45,930 nucleotides of DNA from a virus. This document shows positions 26,453-33,717 of this stretch, in pieces. The DNA lies in the IMG/VR virus record IMGVR_UViG_3300035698_005732, positions 1 through 45,930 of that record; one strand, 5' to 3'. The notes beneath the pieces were generated by a model, which had not been told where the DNA came from, made no database searches, and worked only from the letters and a program-made list of their open reading frames with translations. Position 1 is the first letter of the stretch, and each line of letters opens with the position of its first letter. A program made the position numbers and the translations under genes.

Positions 26453-27094
26453 CTATATATGCCCTCCTCGGTTATTTAAGTCAATAGTTGTTACGGGATT
26501 CACATGTTTGTAGTCGCCGTCTAGTAGTGATACGTTCCTAAACTCTATGCCCCATAAGCATGATGAGCCATGCGATTCATGTATGTGTCCTACGATATGA
26601 TACTGCGGTGCTATATCTCTAATTGCCTTGCGAAGAGACGTAGAACCACAACGTCGTATATTATATGTAGTATCAAGTATTCCGTATGGCGGAGCATGAG
26701 TTACCAATATGTCAATATCTTTATCTTTAAACTCTTCCCATATCTTCGCAAGCTCATCTTCTTCTTTCATAAAATACCAATTATTAAAAACAGGAGTATA
26801 TGGACTTCCTGCGATGCGTATACCGTCTATTTCAATGATGTCATTGATAAGTATATGCGCCCGTGTTTCTATTTGCTTATAGTCGTTACACGAGAATACT
26901 CGGTCGTGATTCCCAGGAACAAATACTATATGCTTATGTGGAACGTTATCAATGTCGTCGAATACACATTTAGCTTCTAGCATAGTTTCATAGTTCGATA
27001 CGTCCCCTGCTATGATAAGAATTTCGGCATCGCTGAACTCGATATCTTTGAAAGCTATCTGTGCATGAGTATCTGAAATGCAATCTATCTTCAT
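26453..27094 (-). CDS. Calcineurin-like metallophosphoesterase
   Basis: A 213-residue phosphoesterase with the complete metal-site signature in order: SDTHAQ (D8, H10), GDVSN (D31), GNHD (near residue 62), THAPP (near 132) and GHIHE (near 168). The closest pattern is the small single-domain phosphoesterases that act on nucleotides or nucleic-acid ends. The substrate here is unknown. It is the last gene of the leftward recombination unit. It could trim DNA ends or degrade cyclic nucleotides, which would fit with the putative Acb2-like gene, but that is speculation. Confidence 0.85.
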   Translation of the reverse strand: MKIDCISDTHAQIAFKDIEFSDAEILIIAGDVSNYETMLEAKCVFDDIDNVPHKHIVFVPGNHDRVFSCNDYKQIETRAHILINDIIEIDGIRIAGSPYTPVFNNWYFMKEEDELAKIWEEFKDKDIDILVTHAPPYGILDTTYNIRRCGSTSLRKAIRDIAPQYHIVGHIHESHGSSCLWGIEFRNVSLLDGDYKHVNPVTTIDLNNRGGHI

Positions 27095-27095
27095 A

Positions 27096-27335
27096 TCAGT
27101 GTTCCTCTTCTGTTAATAAATAATTTGAAAGTGTCTCTCTTATTTCATCCATGGCAACAAGTGCTGAGTTGTGTTCCGCATGTATGCAGTTAAGCTGATG
27201 CTCAAGCTCTCTAATGGCATCAATGAGGTCATAACGTGTATAATCATCATAACACTCGTATTGCTCTTCTAGGGCTTCGTATAGAATACTATGGCCTTCT
27301 GAATAAAGGCCGTCTTCTAACTCTTCGTAGTTCAT
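27096..27335 (-). CDS. Hypothetical acidic protein (79 aa)
   Basis: A helical, acidic, tyrosine-rich protein (ALEEQYECYDDYTRYD). AGAGGAGC stands six bases before the ATG on the minus strand. Its first 47 bases overlap the end of the upstream HTH gene in another frame. No known domain is recognised. Confidence 0.6.
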   Translation of the reverse strand: MNYEELEDGLYSEGHSILYEALEEQYECYDDYTRYDLIDAIRELEHQLNCIHAEHNSALVAMDEIRETLSNYLLTEEEH

Positions 27336-27534
27336 TAAAATGCTCCTCTGGATATAAAAGTTCTAATCGTGAAACCTTTCCGTCAGTTCTTGCTTCTATC
27401 TTCTTAGCTAATTTGGGACTACATCTAGCTTTCATAGATATTATCATTATAATGTGTGTTATAGAAACATCCATCTCTATAGCAAACTCTTCTTGTGATA
27501 TGTGCTCATCGTATAAATAGTCGTATAGTGTCAT
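27289..27534 (-). CDS. HTH DNA-binding protein (Cro/YdaS-like)
   Basis: An 81-residue protein with a helix-turn-helix at about residues 12-35 (ISQEEFAIEMDVSITHIIMI) followed by CSPKLAKKIEARTDGKV, the typical end of a Cro/C1-type domain where 'the operon ends with a choice of start helix 5'. The C-terminal tail is strongly basic (ELRRVRRRPLFRRP). It could be the repressor or switch acting on the dyad sites in this genome. It overlaps the start of the previous exonuclease gene's stop by four bases. Confidence 0.7.
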   Translation of the reverse strand: MTLYDYLYDEHISQEEFAIEMDVSITHIIMIISMKARCSPKLAKKIEARTDGKVSRLELLYPEEHFNELRRVRRRPLFRRP

Positions 27535-28424
27535 TCTAGGTCTCCTCTCATTGTTACTTTATAGAAACCTAAGGTTTCGGATTTATATGGGACAATATCA
27601 ACAAGATTCTCTATACATGCTTTCTTGTAGTCGTATCGTATTCCACCTTTAGTGCGCTTGAACTGTAGATTACCTGCTATAAAATCGCCATCATCGGCCA
27701 TATCAATTAGATCGTCACGAAGCTCTTTTTCACGCTCTTTAAGGACTTTTAGCTTGTCAATGACAATTGATAGCTCCGAGGCTCTTGTCGTCGCCTCAGG
27801 GGTGGTTAATGTGATTATAGTAGGCTCTGGCGGAACTTTAGCTAAGACGTTGTTGTACCAGAAGTCCGTAGCTTTAATAACCATATCTTGTATGAACGCC
27901 TCATTTCGTGGAATAATCAATGATAAAACAGAACCATCATAATAGTTGTATGTTGCTATCGTCGCCTCGCTGGCATCTGCTAGAAACATAAACCATGAAA
28001 CCTGAGAATAATATGAAGGATATGTTTCCTTAAGATGCTCGACATCTTGCTCAAGCAAGCATTTCGTAAGCTTAGGCCACTTTGAGGCTTTTATCTCAAG
28101 AATGCTGTTAGTAGCTTCATCATATCCATCGAACGAACATCTTATAAAATCTAAAGTGTCGTGAATAGCGCAAACAGGTTTATGGTTTGTCCCCATAAGC
28201 TCGTTATAGCTATCTCGGACGAAAGGTTCATTGTCCCTACCGAACTTCATATCTTCGTTATCAGGCTGAGGAAAGCTTAAACCAAGCTTATCTTGGTATA
28301 CTTCCTCTGCTGTCTTATATTGATTCATGTCTATTATAGCACTTACGTCTGACGAGCCAAGACCGAGTGCTCTGAATCTATGCCAAGCTTCCGATCCCTG
28401 TTCTAATTCTTCAATTATCTTCAT
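27531..28424 (-). CDS. YqaJ-type viral recombinase exonuclease
   Basis: A 297-residue protein of the YqaJ / lambda-exonuclease family, a 5'-3' dsDNA exonuclease that makes ssDNA for annealing. Signature parts are QGSEAWHRFRALGLGSSDVS near the start, FGRDNEPFVR, then SFDGYDEATNSILEIKAS, containing the PD-(D/E)XK metal residues (D, E, K). The C-terminal ~90 residues form a coiled coil (LKVLKEREKELRDDLIDMAD) plus a substrate-binding end. It works with the ERF annealing protein encoded upstream on the same strand. Confidence 0.88.
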   Translation of the reverse strand: MKIIEELEQGSEAWHRFRALGLGSSDVSAIIDMNQYKTAEEVYQDKLGLSFPQPDNEDMKFGRDNEPFVRDSYNELMGTNHKPVCAIHDTLDFIRCSFDGYDEATNSILEIKASKWPKLTKCLLEQDVEHLKETYPSYYSQVSWFMFLADASEATIATYNYYDGSVLSLIIPRNEAFIQDMVIKATDFWYNNVLAKVPPEPTIITLTTPEATTRASELSIVIDKLKVLKEREKELRDDLIDMADDGDFIAGNLQFKRTKGGIRYDYKKACIENLVDIVPYKSETLGFYKVTMRGDLE

Positions 28425-28635
28425 CTTTCTTCTCCTTTTCTTTTAAAAAGAGATCATAGCGTTCAACTAAATCTATATCGGAAAACATGTTGCTTGTCTC
28501 CTTAGTTTGATTCTCTAGCAAGTCTATCGCTGTCCTAAATGCAGGGAAGGCCATTTCTATACATGCGTCAAATCCAGCCTTAAAGCTACTAGCTTTTGTT
28601 AATAACAATTGTTTTTCAAATTCTTCTATCATCAT
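28411..28635 (-). CDS. Hypothetical helical protein (74 aa)
   Basis: A mostly helical protein (MIEEFEKQLLLTKASSFKAG, then RTAIDLLENQTKETSNMFSD) ending in a lysine/glutamate tail. AAGGAGAAG precedes the ATGATG. The start could be either ATG. It overlaps the exonuclease gene by 14 bases, so the two are coupled. It may be an exonuclease partner or inhibitor; no motif is known. Confidence 0.6.
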   Translation of the reverse strand: MMIEEFEKQLLLTKASSFKAGFDACIEMAFPAFRTAIDLLENQTKETSNMFSDIDLVERYDLFLKEKEKKDEDN

Positions 28636-28652
28636 TCTTCTCCTTTTCTGTT

Positions 28653-28678
28653 AAAAAACTCCCCCGTTCCCGAGGGAG
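28653..28678 (-). terminator. Leftward Rho-independent terminator
   Basis: Read leftward, CTCCCTC pairs with GGGGGAG (7 bp, one G-T) around GGGAAC and is followed by TTTTTT. It lies in the gap between the 28778 gene and the 28635 gene, so it splits the leftward operon into an ERF-containing upstream part and an exonuclease-containing downstream part. Confidence 0.75.
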
Positions 28679-28692
28679 AACTCACGTTTTTA

Positions 28693-28710
28693 CTCGATGA
28701 TTTAATCGAG
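28693..28710. promoter_or_regulatory. 6-bp inverted repeat in the leftward operon gap
   Basis: CTCGAT-GATTTA-ATCGAG is a perfect hairpin or dyad just upstream of the leftward terminator. Together they could form an antitermination site or regulator site. The 28636-28777 gap holds no ORF that I can support. Confidence 0.35.
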
Positions 28711-28777
28711 AAGAGCATGCAGTACATTACGCAATAAGGGCGCTAGAGGGCTACATGCCCCGATAATCCCCTCTATA

Positions 28778-29503
28778 TTACCTTGGCATATCTTCAGGAT
28801 TTATACCTTTTGCATCCCACGTATAGCAGTATGCGTCTACTACGTGTGAATGCTCAGGCAGTCCCCTGTTTGACGTGCCTTCTTTTATGCTTCTGAGAGT
28901 GCCTTGGGAAGAACCATATACTTTAGCTAGAGCGTTAAGCTCAGATACGTCATTAATAACAGCTTCTCGTATCTCACGAATGTCGTGAAGAGAAAGACGA
29001 TGATAGCCTCTCTTCCTATTAGGCTGCTTACGGGATTTCGTATTCTTCGCTGGCTCAGCCTTAAGGTCTTTTATCCTCTGCTTTATTTTCGCTCTTTCTT
29101 CTTCAGCTAGAGTAAAGATACTCTTATCTTTAGGCTTTATCTCTGTAATATCTGTTATTAAATATACGTCTTCAGGAGTATCTATAATATCGAGAGCATC
29201 TTCTCCGTCAACATAGCAGTATTTACCGTCTTTGAGGAAATCCTCCTTGACTGGCCTGTTTGTTCCCCACTCACGATAGACACGCTTTGCGTACTTTATA
29301 GCATCGCATAATGTAAAGAAGTCTTCGTTATCTACATCTTCAAATGTTTTGAGGTAGATATGTTTCGTTTTCTTGCCTTCAAACTCTGCTATATTAATAA
29401 AGATGCTGAATAAGCTTTCCTTGCTATCTGATATTTCCATATGAGAACTAAATTGTTCTTCACCGTTTATTATTCCACTCTGACATGAGGTTAATATTTT
29501 CAT
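28778..29503 (-). CDS. Hypothetical protein with C-terminal HTH repeat
   Basis: A 241-residue protein. The N-terminal ~120 residues are an unrecognised alpha/beta domain. A basic linker (KNTKSRKQPNRKRGYHR) is followed by an HTH-like unit (LSLHDIREIREAVIN, then LNALAKVYGSSQGTLRSIKEG), which resembles the DNA-binding modules at the ends of homing endonucleases and phage regulators. It starts in the stop codon of the ERF gene (TAATG), so it is probably a partner of recombination or a regulator. Confidence 0.6.
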   Translation of the reverse strand: MKILTSCQSGIINGEEQFSSHMEISDSKESLFSIFINIAEFEGKKTKHIYLKTFEDVDNEDFFTLCDAIKYAKRVYREWGTNRPVKEDFLKDGKYCYVDGEDALDIIDTPEDVYLITDITEIKPKDKSIFTLAEEERAKIKQRIKDLKAEPAKNTKSRKQPNRKRGYHRLSLHDIREIREAVINDVSELNALAKVYGSSQGTLRSIKEGTSNRGLPEHSHVVDAYCYTWDAKGINPEDMPR

Positions 29504-30141
29504 TATTTCTTTACCTCTATTGTTTTCTTGATGGCAGCTACGATAGTCTCGTACTTCGCTATCGGGATTAATTCAAGTTTTTTGTATGTACTTAGTAGGC
29601 GGATTCTAAGGTCTTTCTCGTCGATAACAAGCGCTTCAAGAGACTTTACCTGCGTTGGTGAGATGTATACGGAACTGTTACCGTCATCGTCGATCTCACT
29701 GTTAATTCCTAAAAGAGAACTCATTGAGTATCTTTTGAGGTAGCTAGAAATTGAACCTTGCTGTTGAACATCCATTTTGGCAGGCTTTGAGCTTACAGAA
29801 GACTCTATCCACTGACCAGAAGAGTGCATAATCCTAGAAACTACAGTGACAAGCTCGTGCGTTCCTTGTATGAACTGCATTAATACAAGCCCTTGGCTTG
29901 AAAGTGCGTCTCTCGTTGATGATATTATGTTATCAAGAGACAAGAAACGGCTCTTAAAGAACGGATTCACTGCGTCTTTAGTAAGCTTTGTAAAGTTTAG
30001 TTGTGCTTTTGCTAAAGCAACTACGAGAGCACCTGTTTCTGTTGATGCTGTAACACCAGACGCTGTGACATAGTAAGCGCTGACGTCCTTGATCTCTTTA
30101 TTCGTAACTTTGATATTTTTTTCTTTGTTTTCATTATCCAT
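29503..30141 (-). CDS. erf: ERF-family ssDNA annealing protein
   Basis: A 212-residue single-strand annealing protein of the ERF family, used in phage recombination and genome circularisation. The hallmark parts are LAKAQLNFTKLTKDAVNPFF followed by KSRFLSLDNII, then LSSQGLVLMQF, HSSGQWIES and GSISSYLKRYSMSSLLGINS, with DDDGN at its end. The C-terminal third is a separate helical tail. AGAGGAAGAG precedes the ATG. It pairs functionally with the YqaJ exonuclease of the same operon. Confidence 0.9.
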   Translation of the reverse strand: MDNENKEKNIKVTNKEIKDVSAYYVTASGVTASTETGALVVALAKAQLNFTKLTKDAVNPFFKSRFLSLDNIISSTRDALSSQGLVLMQFIQGTHELVTVVSRIMHSSGQWIESSVSSKPAKMDVQQQGSISSYLKRYSMSSLLGINSEIDDDGNSSVYISPTQVKSLEALVIDEKDLRIRLLSTYKKLELIPIAKYETIVAAIKKTIEVKK

Positions 30142-30151
30142 TACTCTTCCT

Positions 30152-30298
30152 CTATTTATTTTTGAAATATATTGATGATAGTATGAGACAACCCAGTGTT
30201 ATCTCTATAGACTGCTTTGTATATACAGTTAGAAGTGCCATAGCTGAGAAAAATATCCCAGCGAAAAGCTCTAACGATCTTATCTGATCTTTATCCAT
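30152..30298 (-). CDS. 48-residue two-helix membrane peptide
   Basis: First gene of the leftward operon. It starts MDKDQIRSLELFAG and contains two hydrophobic segments (IFFSAMALLTVY and ITLGCLILSSIYF) separated by KQSIE, so it would be a hairpin in the inner membrane. The ribosome site (TAGAG) is weak. The role is unknown. Possibilities include superinfection exclusion or an early host-membrane effector. Confidence 0.5.
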   Translation of the reverse strand: MDKDQIRSLELFAGIFFSAMALLTVYTKQSIEITLGCLILSSIYFKNK

Positions 30299-30688
30299 AG
30301 CTCTATTTGTGTTGTGTTAAAGAACATGCGTGAGTATATACTAAAGTAGTTATTTATGCAAAGGGAAAAATGACTTTAATGTAAGATAATCTTGAACCCA
30401 CTATGAATAAGTGGCTTATAAATTAATGTTTTTATATGCAATAAAATCTTTGCTTGTAATGTTTTATAGGTGTAGTGTCTATAGAGAAAAAGAGTAGAAG
30501 TTGAACGCTTCTACCCTTGAGATATAAAAGAGATAGGGGCATCGGAAATGCCCCCCAAAGATGAAACTTACAATAGATTCATCACCATCTTACAACAACT
30601 CTCTTTTATACACCAACACAAATCCGCCTTCATCACATAAAAGTAATCTTTATGTAGTTGAGGCAAAAATGTTTAAAGGAGTTATTAT
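30299..30688. promoter_or_regulatory. Divergent control region 1
   Basis: About 390 bp separate the leftward recombination operon from the rightward replication operon. GTTATTTATGCAAA (30349-30362) and CACTATGAATAA (30399-30410) both recur in the other divergent region (39307-39320, 39351-39362). Read leftward, the first gives TTTGCATAAATAAC, which resembles an extended -10 (TGnTATAAT). No ORF in the gap is convincing. The rightward leader contains two hairpins, listed separately. Confidence 0.6.
30494..30554 (+). promoter_or_regulatory. Two tandem hairpins in the replication operon leader
   Basis: GTAGAAG-TTGAACG-CTTCTAC (30494-30514) and GGGGCAT-CGGAA-ATGCCCC (30536-30554) are perfect 7-bp stems. 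Neither is followed by a T run, so attenuation is less likely than mRNA protection or binding of an antitermination or regulatory protein. They lie 135-195 bases before the first replication gene. Confidence 0.45.
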
Positions 30689-31420
30689 ATGACACTTTGT
30701 TACTCACACAAGAAAGAAGACCCATTCGTAAGGTTCGATAAGAACATAGTAATGGATAGCAGACTTAGCTGGAAGGCTACGGGAATACTAGTTTACGCTT
30801 TTTCACGTCCGCCAAAATGGAAGTTCTATAAAGAAGAGATGATATCAAGGAAGACCGACGGCGAGGCGGCATTTGACTCAGGTCTAAAAGAGTTGGAGAG
30901 CCTTGGATATCTGTACAGAAAAATAAAGCAAGATAAAGAGACTGGTAGGCTAGATGGATGGGAGTGGCACTTCTTTGAAACACCTATCACAGAAGAACAA
31001 TTCAAATTATTTCTCCTACAAGGTGGTTTTCACTCCGACGGTGAAATCCCCCCGAAGGTGAAACCCGACCCTACTAAGAAAGAAGAAGAGACTAAGAAAG
31101 AAAAGAAGGATATATCGCGCGAGGCTGAAGCCTGCGCTTCTCCCCCAAAGATTCTTTTCATGGATTTTGTACATCTCACCAAAGATGAACATGACAAGCT
31201 CGTAAAGAGCTACCATTCACAATATCAAGAATACATCGAGCGTCTCAACATCTACATCGGACAGACTGGCAAGAAATACAAGTCTCACTACTTCACAATT
31301 CTTTCCTGGATACGCAAAGACGGACAGAAGAAGCACGAAGATGAGGCAGAGCCAGAGATAAATCCAGAGACTTTAAAAATCATACGAGAGAACCAAAAAA
31401 GGAGAGAGAGGCATGTATAG
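30689..31420 (+). CDS. Replication organizer (winged HTH, DnaD/O-like)
   Basis: A 243-residue protein. The N-terminal domain (FVRFDKNIVMDSRLSWKATG, then YKEEMISRKTDGEAAFDSGL, then LESLGYLYR) is a winged-helix of the phage replication initiator type, where a 'resting' helix and a DNA-binding helix are followed by a YLYR wing. The middle is a charged linker (PTKKEEETKKEKKD). The C-terminal part (YQEYIERLNIYIGQTGKKYK, then HYFTILSWIRKD) matches the motif that contacts the helicase in such proteins. It overlaps the helicase gene by eight bases. AAAGGAG precedes the ATG. Confidence 0.75.
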   Translation: MTLCYSHKKEDPFVRFDKNIVMDSRLSWKATGILVYAFSRPPKWKFYKEEMISRKTDGEAAFDSGLKELESLGYLYRKIKQDKETGRLDGWEWHFFETPITEEQFKLFLLQGGFHSDGEIPPKVKPDPTKKEEETKKEKKDISREAEACASPPKILFMDFVHLTKDEHDKLVKSYHSQYQEYIERLNIYIGQTGKKYKSHYFTILSWIRKDGQKKHEDEAEPEINPETLKIIRENQKRRERHV

Positions 31421-32837
31421 TCCAATTTTTTATGACAAGAAACAAAGCCTAAAAGGAAACAGCAACGCCTACATTGCAATCGAAAGAAGCATATTTCCAG
31501 ACATAGCCGTAGACTGCGGAGTGTCAGGAGATGACGAGTACATACGCTTTCTGTACAAGATTTTGGATGATGGACGTCATCTCTACAAGCAACGAAGCAT
31601 AACGAACAAGAAAGACCAATCGTGGAACCTGCATACTCAGCAGTTACCAGATGATTTTGTAAGACCCTGCTTCAACCAGCGCAACTTCACAGACAAGTCG
31701 TATATAATAATCTTTGAAGGAGAGCTAGATGCTATCGCAGGATGTATGCTCGGATATCAAAACTCTGTATCGCTACCAAACGGAGCGAATCACTCGGCAG
31801 TGCAGCAAAACTTTAATTATTTTCAGCAGTTTGACGATATATATGTGTGTACCGACATGGATGAGCACGGTATAAAAACAGCTGATGGAATAATGAAATT
31901 ATTCCCTGAGCGATACCGTCGCATCAAGCTACCATGTAAAGACCTAAACGACTTCATATCAAGTAGAATTGAAGATTATACAGTAGAGCATATCAGCAAT
32001 GACTTTGGACTATTCTTCGACGATGCCGAGAAGGTATCTTGTGATTATTGCATCAGTATCGGAGACGTTGAGGACAAATACTTCGACACAATCGACATAG
32101 GAGCTCCGCTACAATGGAACGCTTTATCAAGCATTTTAGGAGGGATCAGACCTGGAGAGATAACAACAATCACAGGAGACACTGGGTGTGGTAAAAGCTC
32201 GTTTGTCTGCAATCTAATATACCAGATTTCAAGCTTCGGTGCCTCGTGGATAAACAGCTATGAGATGATATCAGGAATGACGATGAGGAAGATGGCTTCT
32301 TTGGTTTTACGAGACAATCTTAGGCTGAAAGAGTTTACGCTCGAGCAAAAGAGTGAGTTCAAGAAATGGGCAACATCAGCAAAATGCAAGATAAATCCAA
32401 TGTATTCCTCTGTTGAGCTCGTAGATATCATCAAACAAATTGAAAAGACCTCAAGAGTGTTCGGTGTAAAATATATCGTTATTGACCACCTCGACTACGT
32501 ATCAATTTCAGACACTGACATGTCGGATGACAAGCGAATAAAAGAGATTATGAGACAGCTGCATTCAGCAGCGTTGATTTACAAAGTCCATATTTTCTTA
32601 GTAGCACACGTCAAGCAAGGCTCATCCCATTCTGAAGAAATAACACCAAGCTCGATAAAGGGGTCATCATCAATCCGCCAATACAGCGATAACATCATCG
32701 TATTGAGCAGAATGAGCAGGAAAGACCAAGACGATAGGCGTGTGCGAGTAAGGGTCTGGAAAAATCGCCTTCTCGGAACAGAAGGCTCTACGTTTATGAT
32801 GTTCGATGAAAATTATGGAGAATATTTCACGCTATGA
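31413..32837 (+). CDS. TOPRIM-DnaB-type replicative helicase (Twinkle/T7 gp4-like)
   Basis: A 474-residue protein combining a TOPRIM-like region (FEGELDA at 101-107, DMDEHG at 148-153) with a RecA/DnaB helicase core (Walker A GDTGCGKS at 255-262, Walker B YIVIDHLD at 354-361, FLVAHVKQ near 395-402, SIRQYSDNIIVL near 420-431). There is no N-terminal Cys4 zinc-binding domain, and the primase core is shorter than in T7 gp4, so it may unwind DNA without priming. It follows the organizer gene, which probably loads it. The phage has no polymerase of its own. Confidence 0.88.
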   Translation: MYSPIFYDKKQSLKGNSNAYIAIERSIFPDIAVDCGVSGDDEYIRFLYKILDDGRHLYKQRSITNKKDQSWNLHTQQLPDDFVRPCFNQRNFTDKSYIIIFEGELDAIAGCMLGYQNSVSLPNGANHSAVQQNFNYFQQFDDIYVCTDMDEHGIKTADGIMKLFPERYRRIKLPCKDLNDFISSRIEDYTVEHISNDFGLFFDDAEKVSCDYCISIGDVEDKYFDTIDIGAPLQWNALSSILGGIRPGEITTITGDTGCGKSSFVCNLIYQISSFGASWINSYEMISGMTMRKMASLVLRDNLRLKEFTLEQKSEFKKWATSAKCKINPMYSSVELVDIIKQIEKTSRVFGVKYIVIDHLDYVSISDTDMSDDKRIKEIMRQLHSAALIYKVHIFLVAHVKQGSSHSEEITPSSIKGSSSIRQYSDNIIVLSRMSRKDQDDRRVRVRVWKNRLLGTEGSTFMMFDENYGEYFTL

Positions 32838-33040
32838 GAGAATTAAAAGAAATACTTGACGATTATGAAGAAGAATATACATTTTTAGAGTGTCTCGATA
32901 AAAGAATCGAGCACTACCTAAAAATAAAAAAGTATCAGGATACTGGTGCAACAGCTAAAAAACCTTCACAAGATATCTGTAACGGTGCTATACTAGTTAC
33001 AAGTAATCAACAACGCTGGAGGACAAATGGAAAATACTAA
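32834..33040 (+). CDS. Hypothetical helical protein (68 aa)
   Basis: Starts in the helicase stop codon (ATGA). The N-terminal half is an acidic helix (ELKEILDDYEEEYTFLECLD), and the C-terminal half is basic and low in structure. No known motif is seen. It overlaps the next gene by 14 bases. It may be a small helicase accessory protein. Confidence 0.6.
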   Translation: MRELKEILDDYEEEYTFLECLDKRIEHYLKIKKYQDTGATAKKPSQDICNGAILVTSNQQRWRTNGKY

Positions 33041-33344
33041 GCATAAGTGGGTAACAGGACATAGGTTTTTGCCTGAGCTAAACAGATCGTGTGGGCCTAA
33101 GACTATGGCGGTCATCGAAGAGATAGAGGAAGAGATAAATAATCTCCTTATCGAGCTAAACGAGCATAAGCTTGGTAACTTCTCATCTGGCCAGCGAGCT
33201 AGGGTACACTCACACTGTGTACTTACGCCGATTTTGAAAAAGTATCGCAAGGTCTCAGTGCAAGAGCATCTTGAGACGTCAGCAGAGAATAGAAGACGAA
33301 GAAAGCTAGGATTAATACACCCAAGGGAGACAGACGAACTATGA
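33027..33344 (+). CDS. Hypothetical basic protein (105 aa)
   Basis: A protein with a GHRFLPEL start (HKWVTGHRFLPELNRSCGPK), a central acidic helix, and a basic arginine-rich end (AENRRRRKLGLIHPRE). GGAGG is five bases before the ATG. It lies in the replication operon between the helicase and the SpoVG-like gene. Its function is not recognised. Confidence 0.65.
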   Translation: MENTKHKWVTGHRFLPELNRSCGPKTMAVIEEIEEEINNLLIELNEHKLGNFSSGQRARVHSHCVLTPILKKYRKVSVQEHLETSAENRRRRKLGLIHPRETDEL

Positions 33345-33709
33345 ATGTAACGATTAAGAGACTACACGAGTTAGAAGGCGGAGCAACAAAAGCAATCGCA
33401 ACAATATCACTAGACGATATAGGCCTCGTCATATCAGGGTGCCGTATAATCTCTGGTAAGAATGGTCTATTCGTCTCTATGCCACAGGAGAAGGAGCCGT
33501 ACACAGATAGGCAAGGTGTAAAGAGATATGCATCTCATTGCTATTTTGCAGAGAAGGATAAGAGCTTTGCTTTCAATGCTTCAGTTCTCAAGGCTTACGA
33601 ATCATGGGGACACTCTGTACACGACGATATAAAGCGTGACGTACAGCGTGATGATATCGTTGAAGGAACTCAAGTAAACTTCAAACGTGAAGATAATTTA
33701 CCTTTCTAG
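33341..33709 (+). CDS. SpoVG-family protein
   Basis: A 122-residue protein with the SpoVG core: VTIKRLHEL, then ATISLDDIGLVISGCRII, then GKNGLFVSMPQEKEP, a hallmark loop of the family. SpoVG-type proteins bind DNA or RNA sequence-specifically and appear in many phage replication modules, often next to recombination genes. The C-terminus is charged and not conserved. It overlaps the previous gene by ATGA and lies eight bases before the methyltransferase pair. Confidence 0.8.
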   Translation: MNVTIKRLHELEGGATKAIATISLDDIGLVISGCRIISGKNGLFVSMPQEKEPYTDRQGVKRYASHCYFAEKDKSFAFNASVLKAYESWGHSVHDDIKRDVQRDDIVEGTQVNFKREDNLPF

Positions 33710-33717
33710 GAGATAAA

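Noticed and set aside
30299-30688. Hairpin at 30536-30554 as a Rho-independent terminator
   Set aside because: The stem is strong but is followed by CCAAAGATG rather than T residues in the rightward direction, and by no clear T run leftward.
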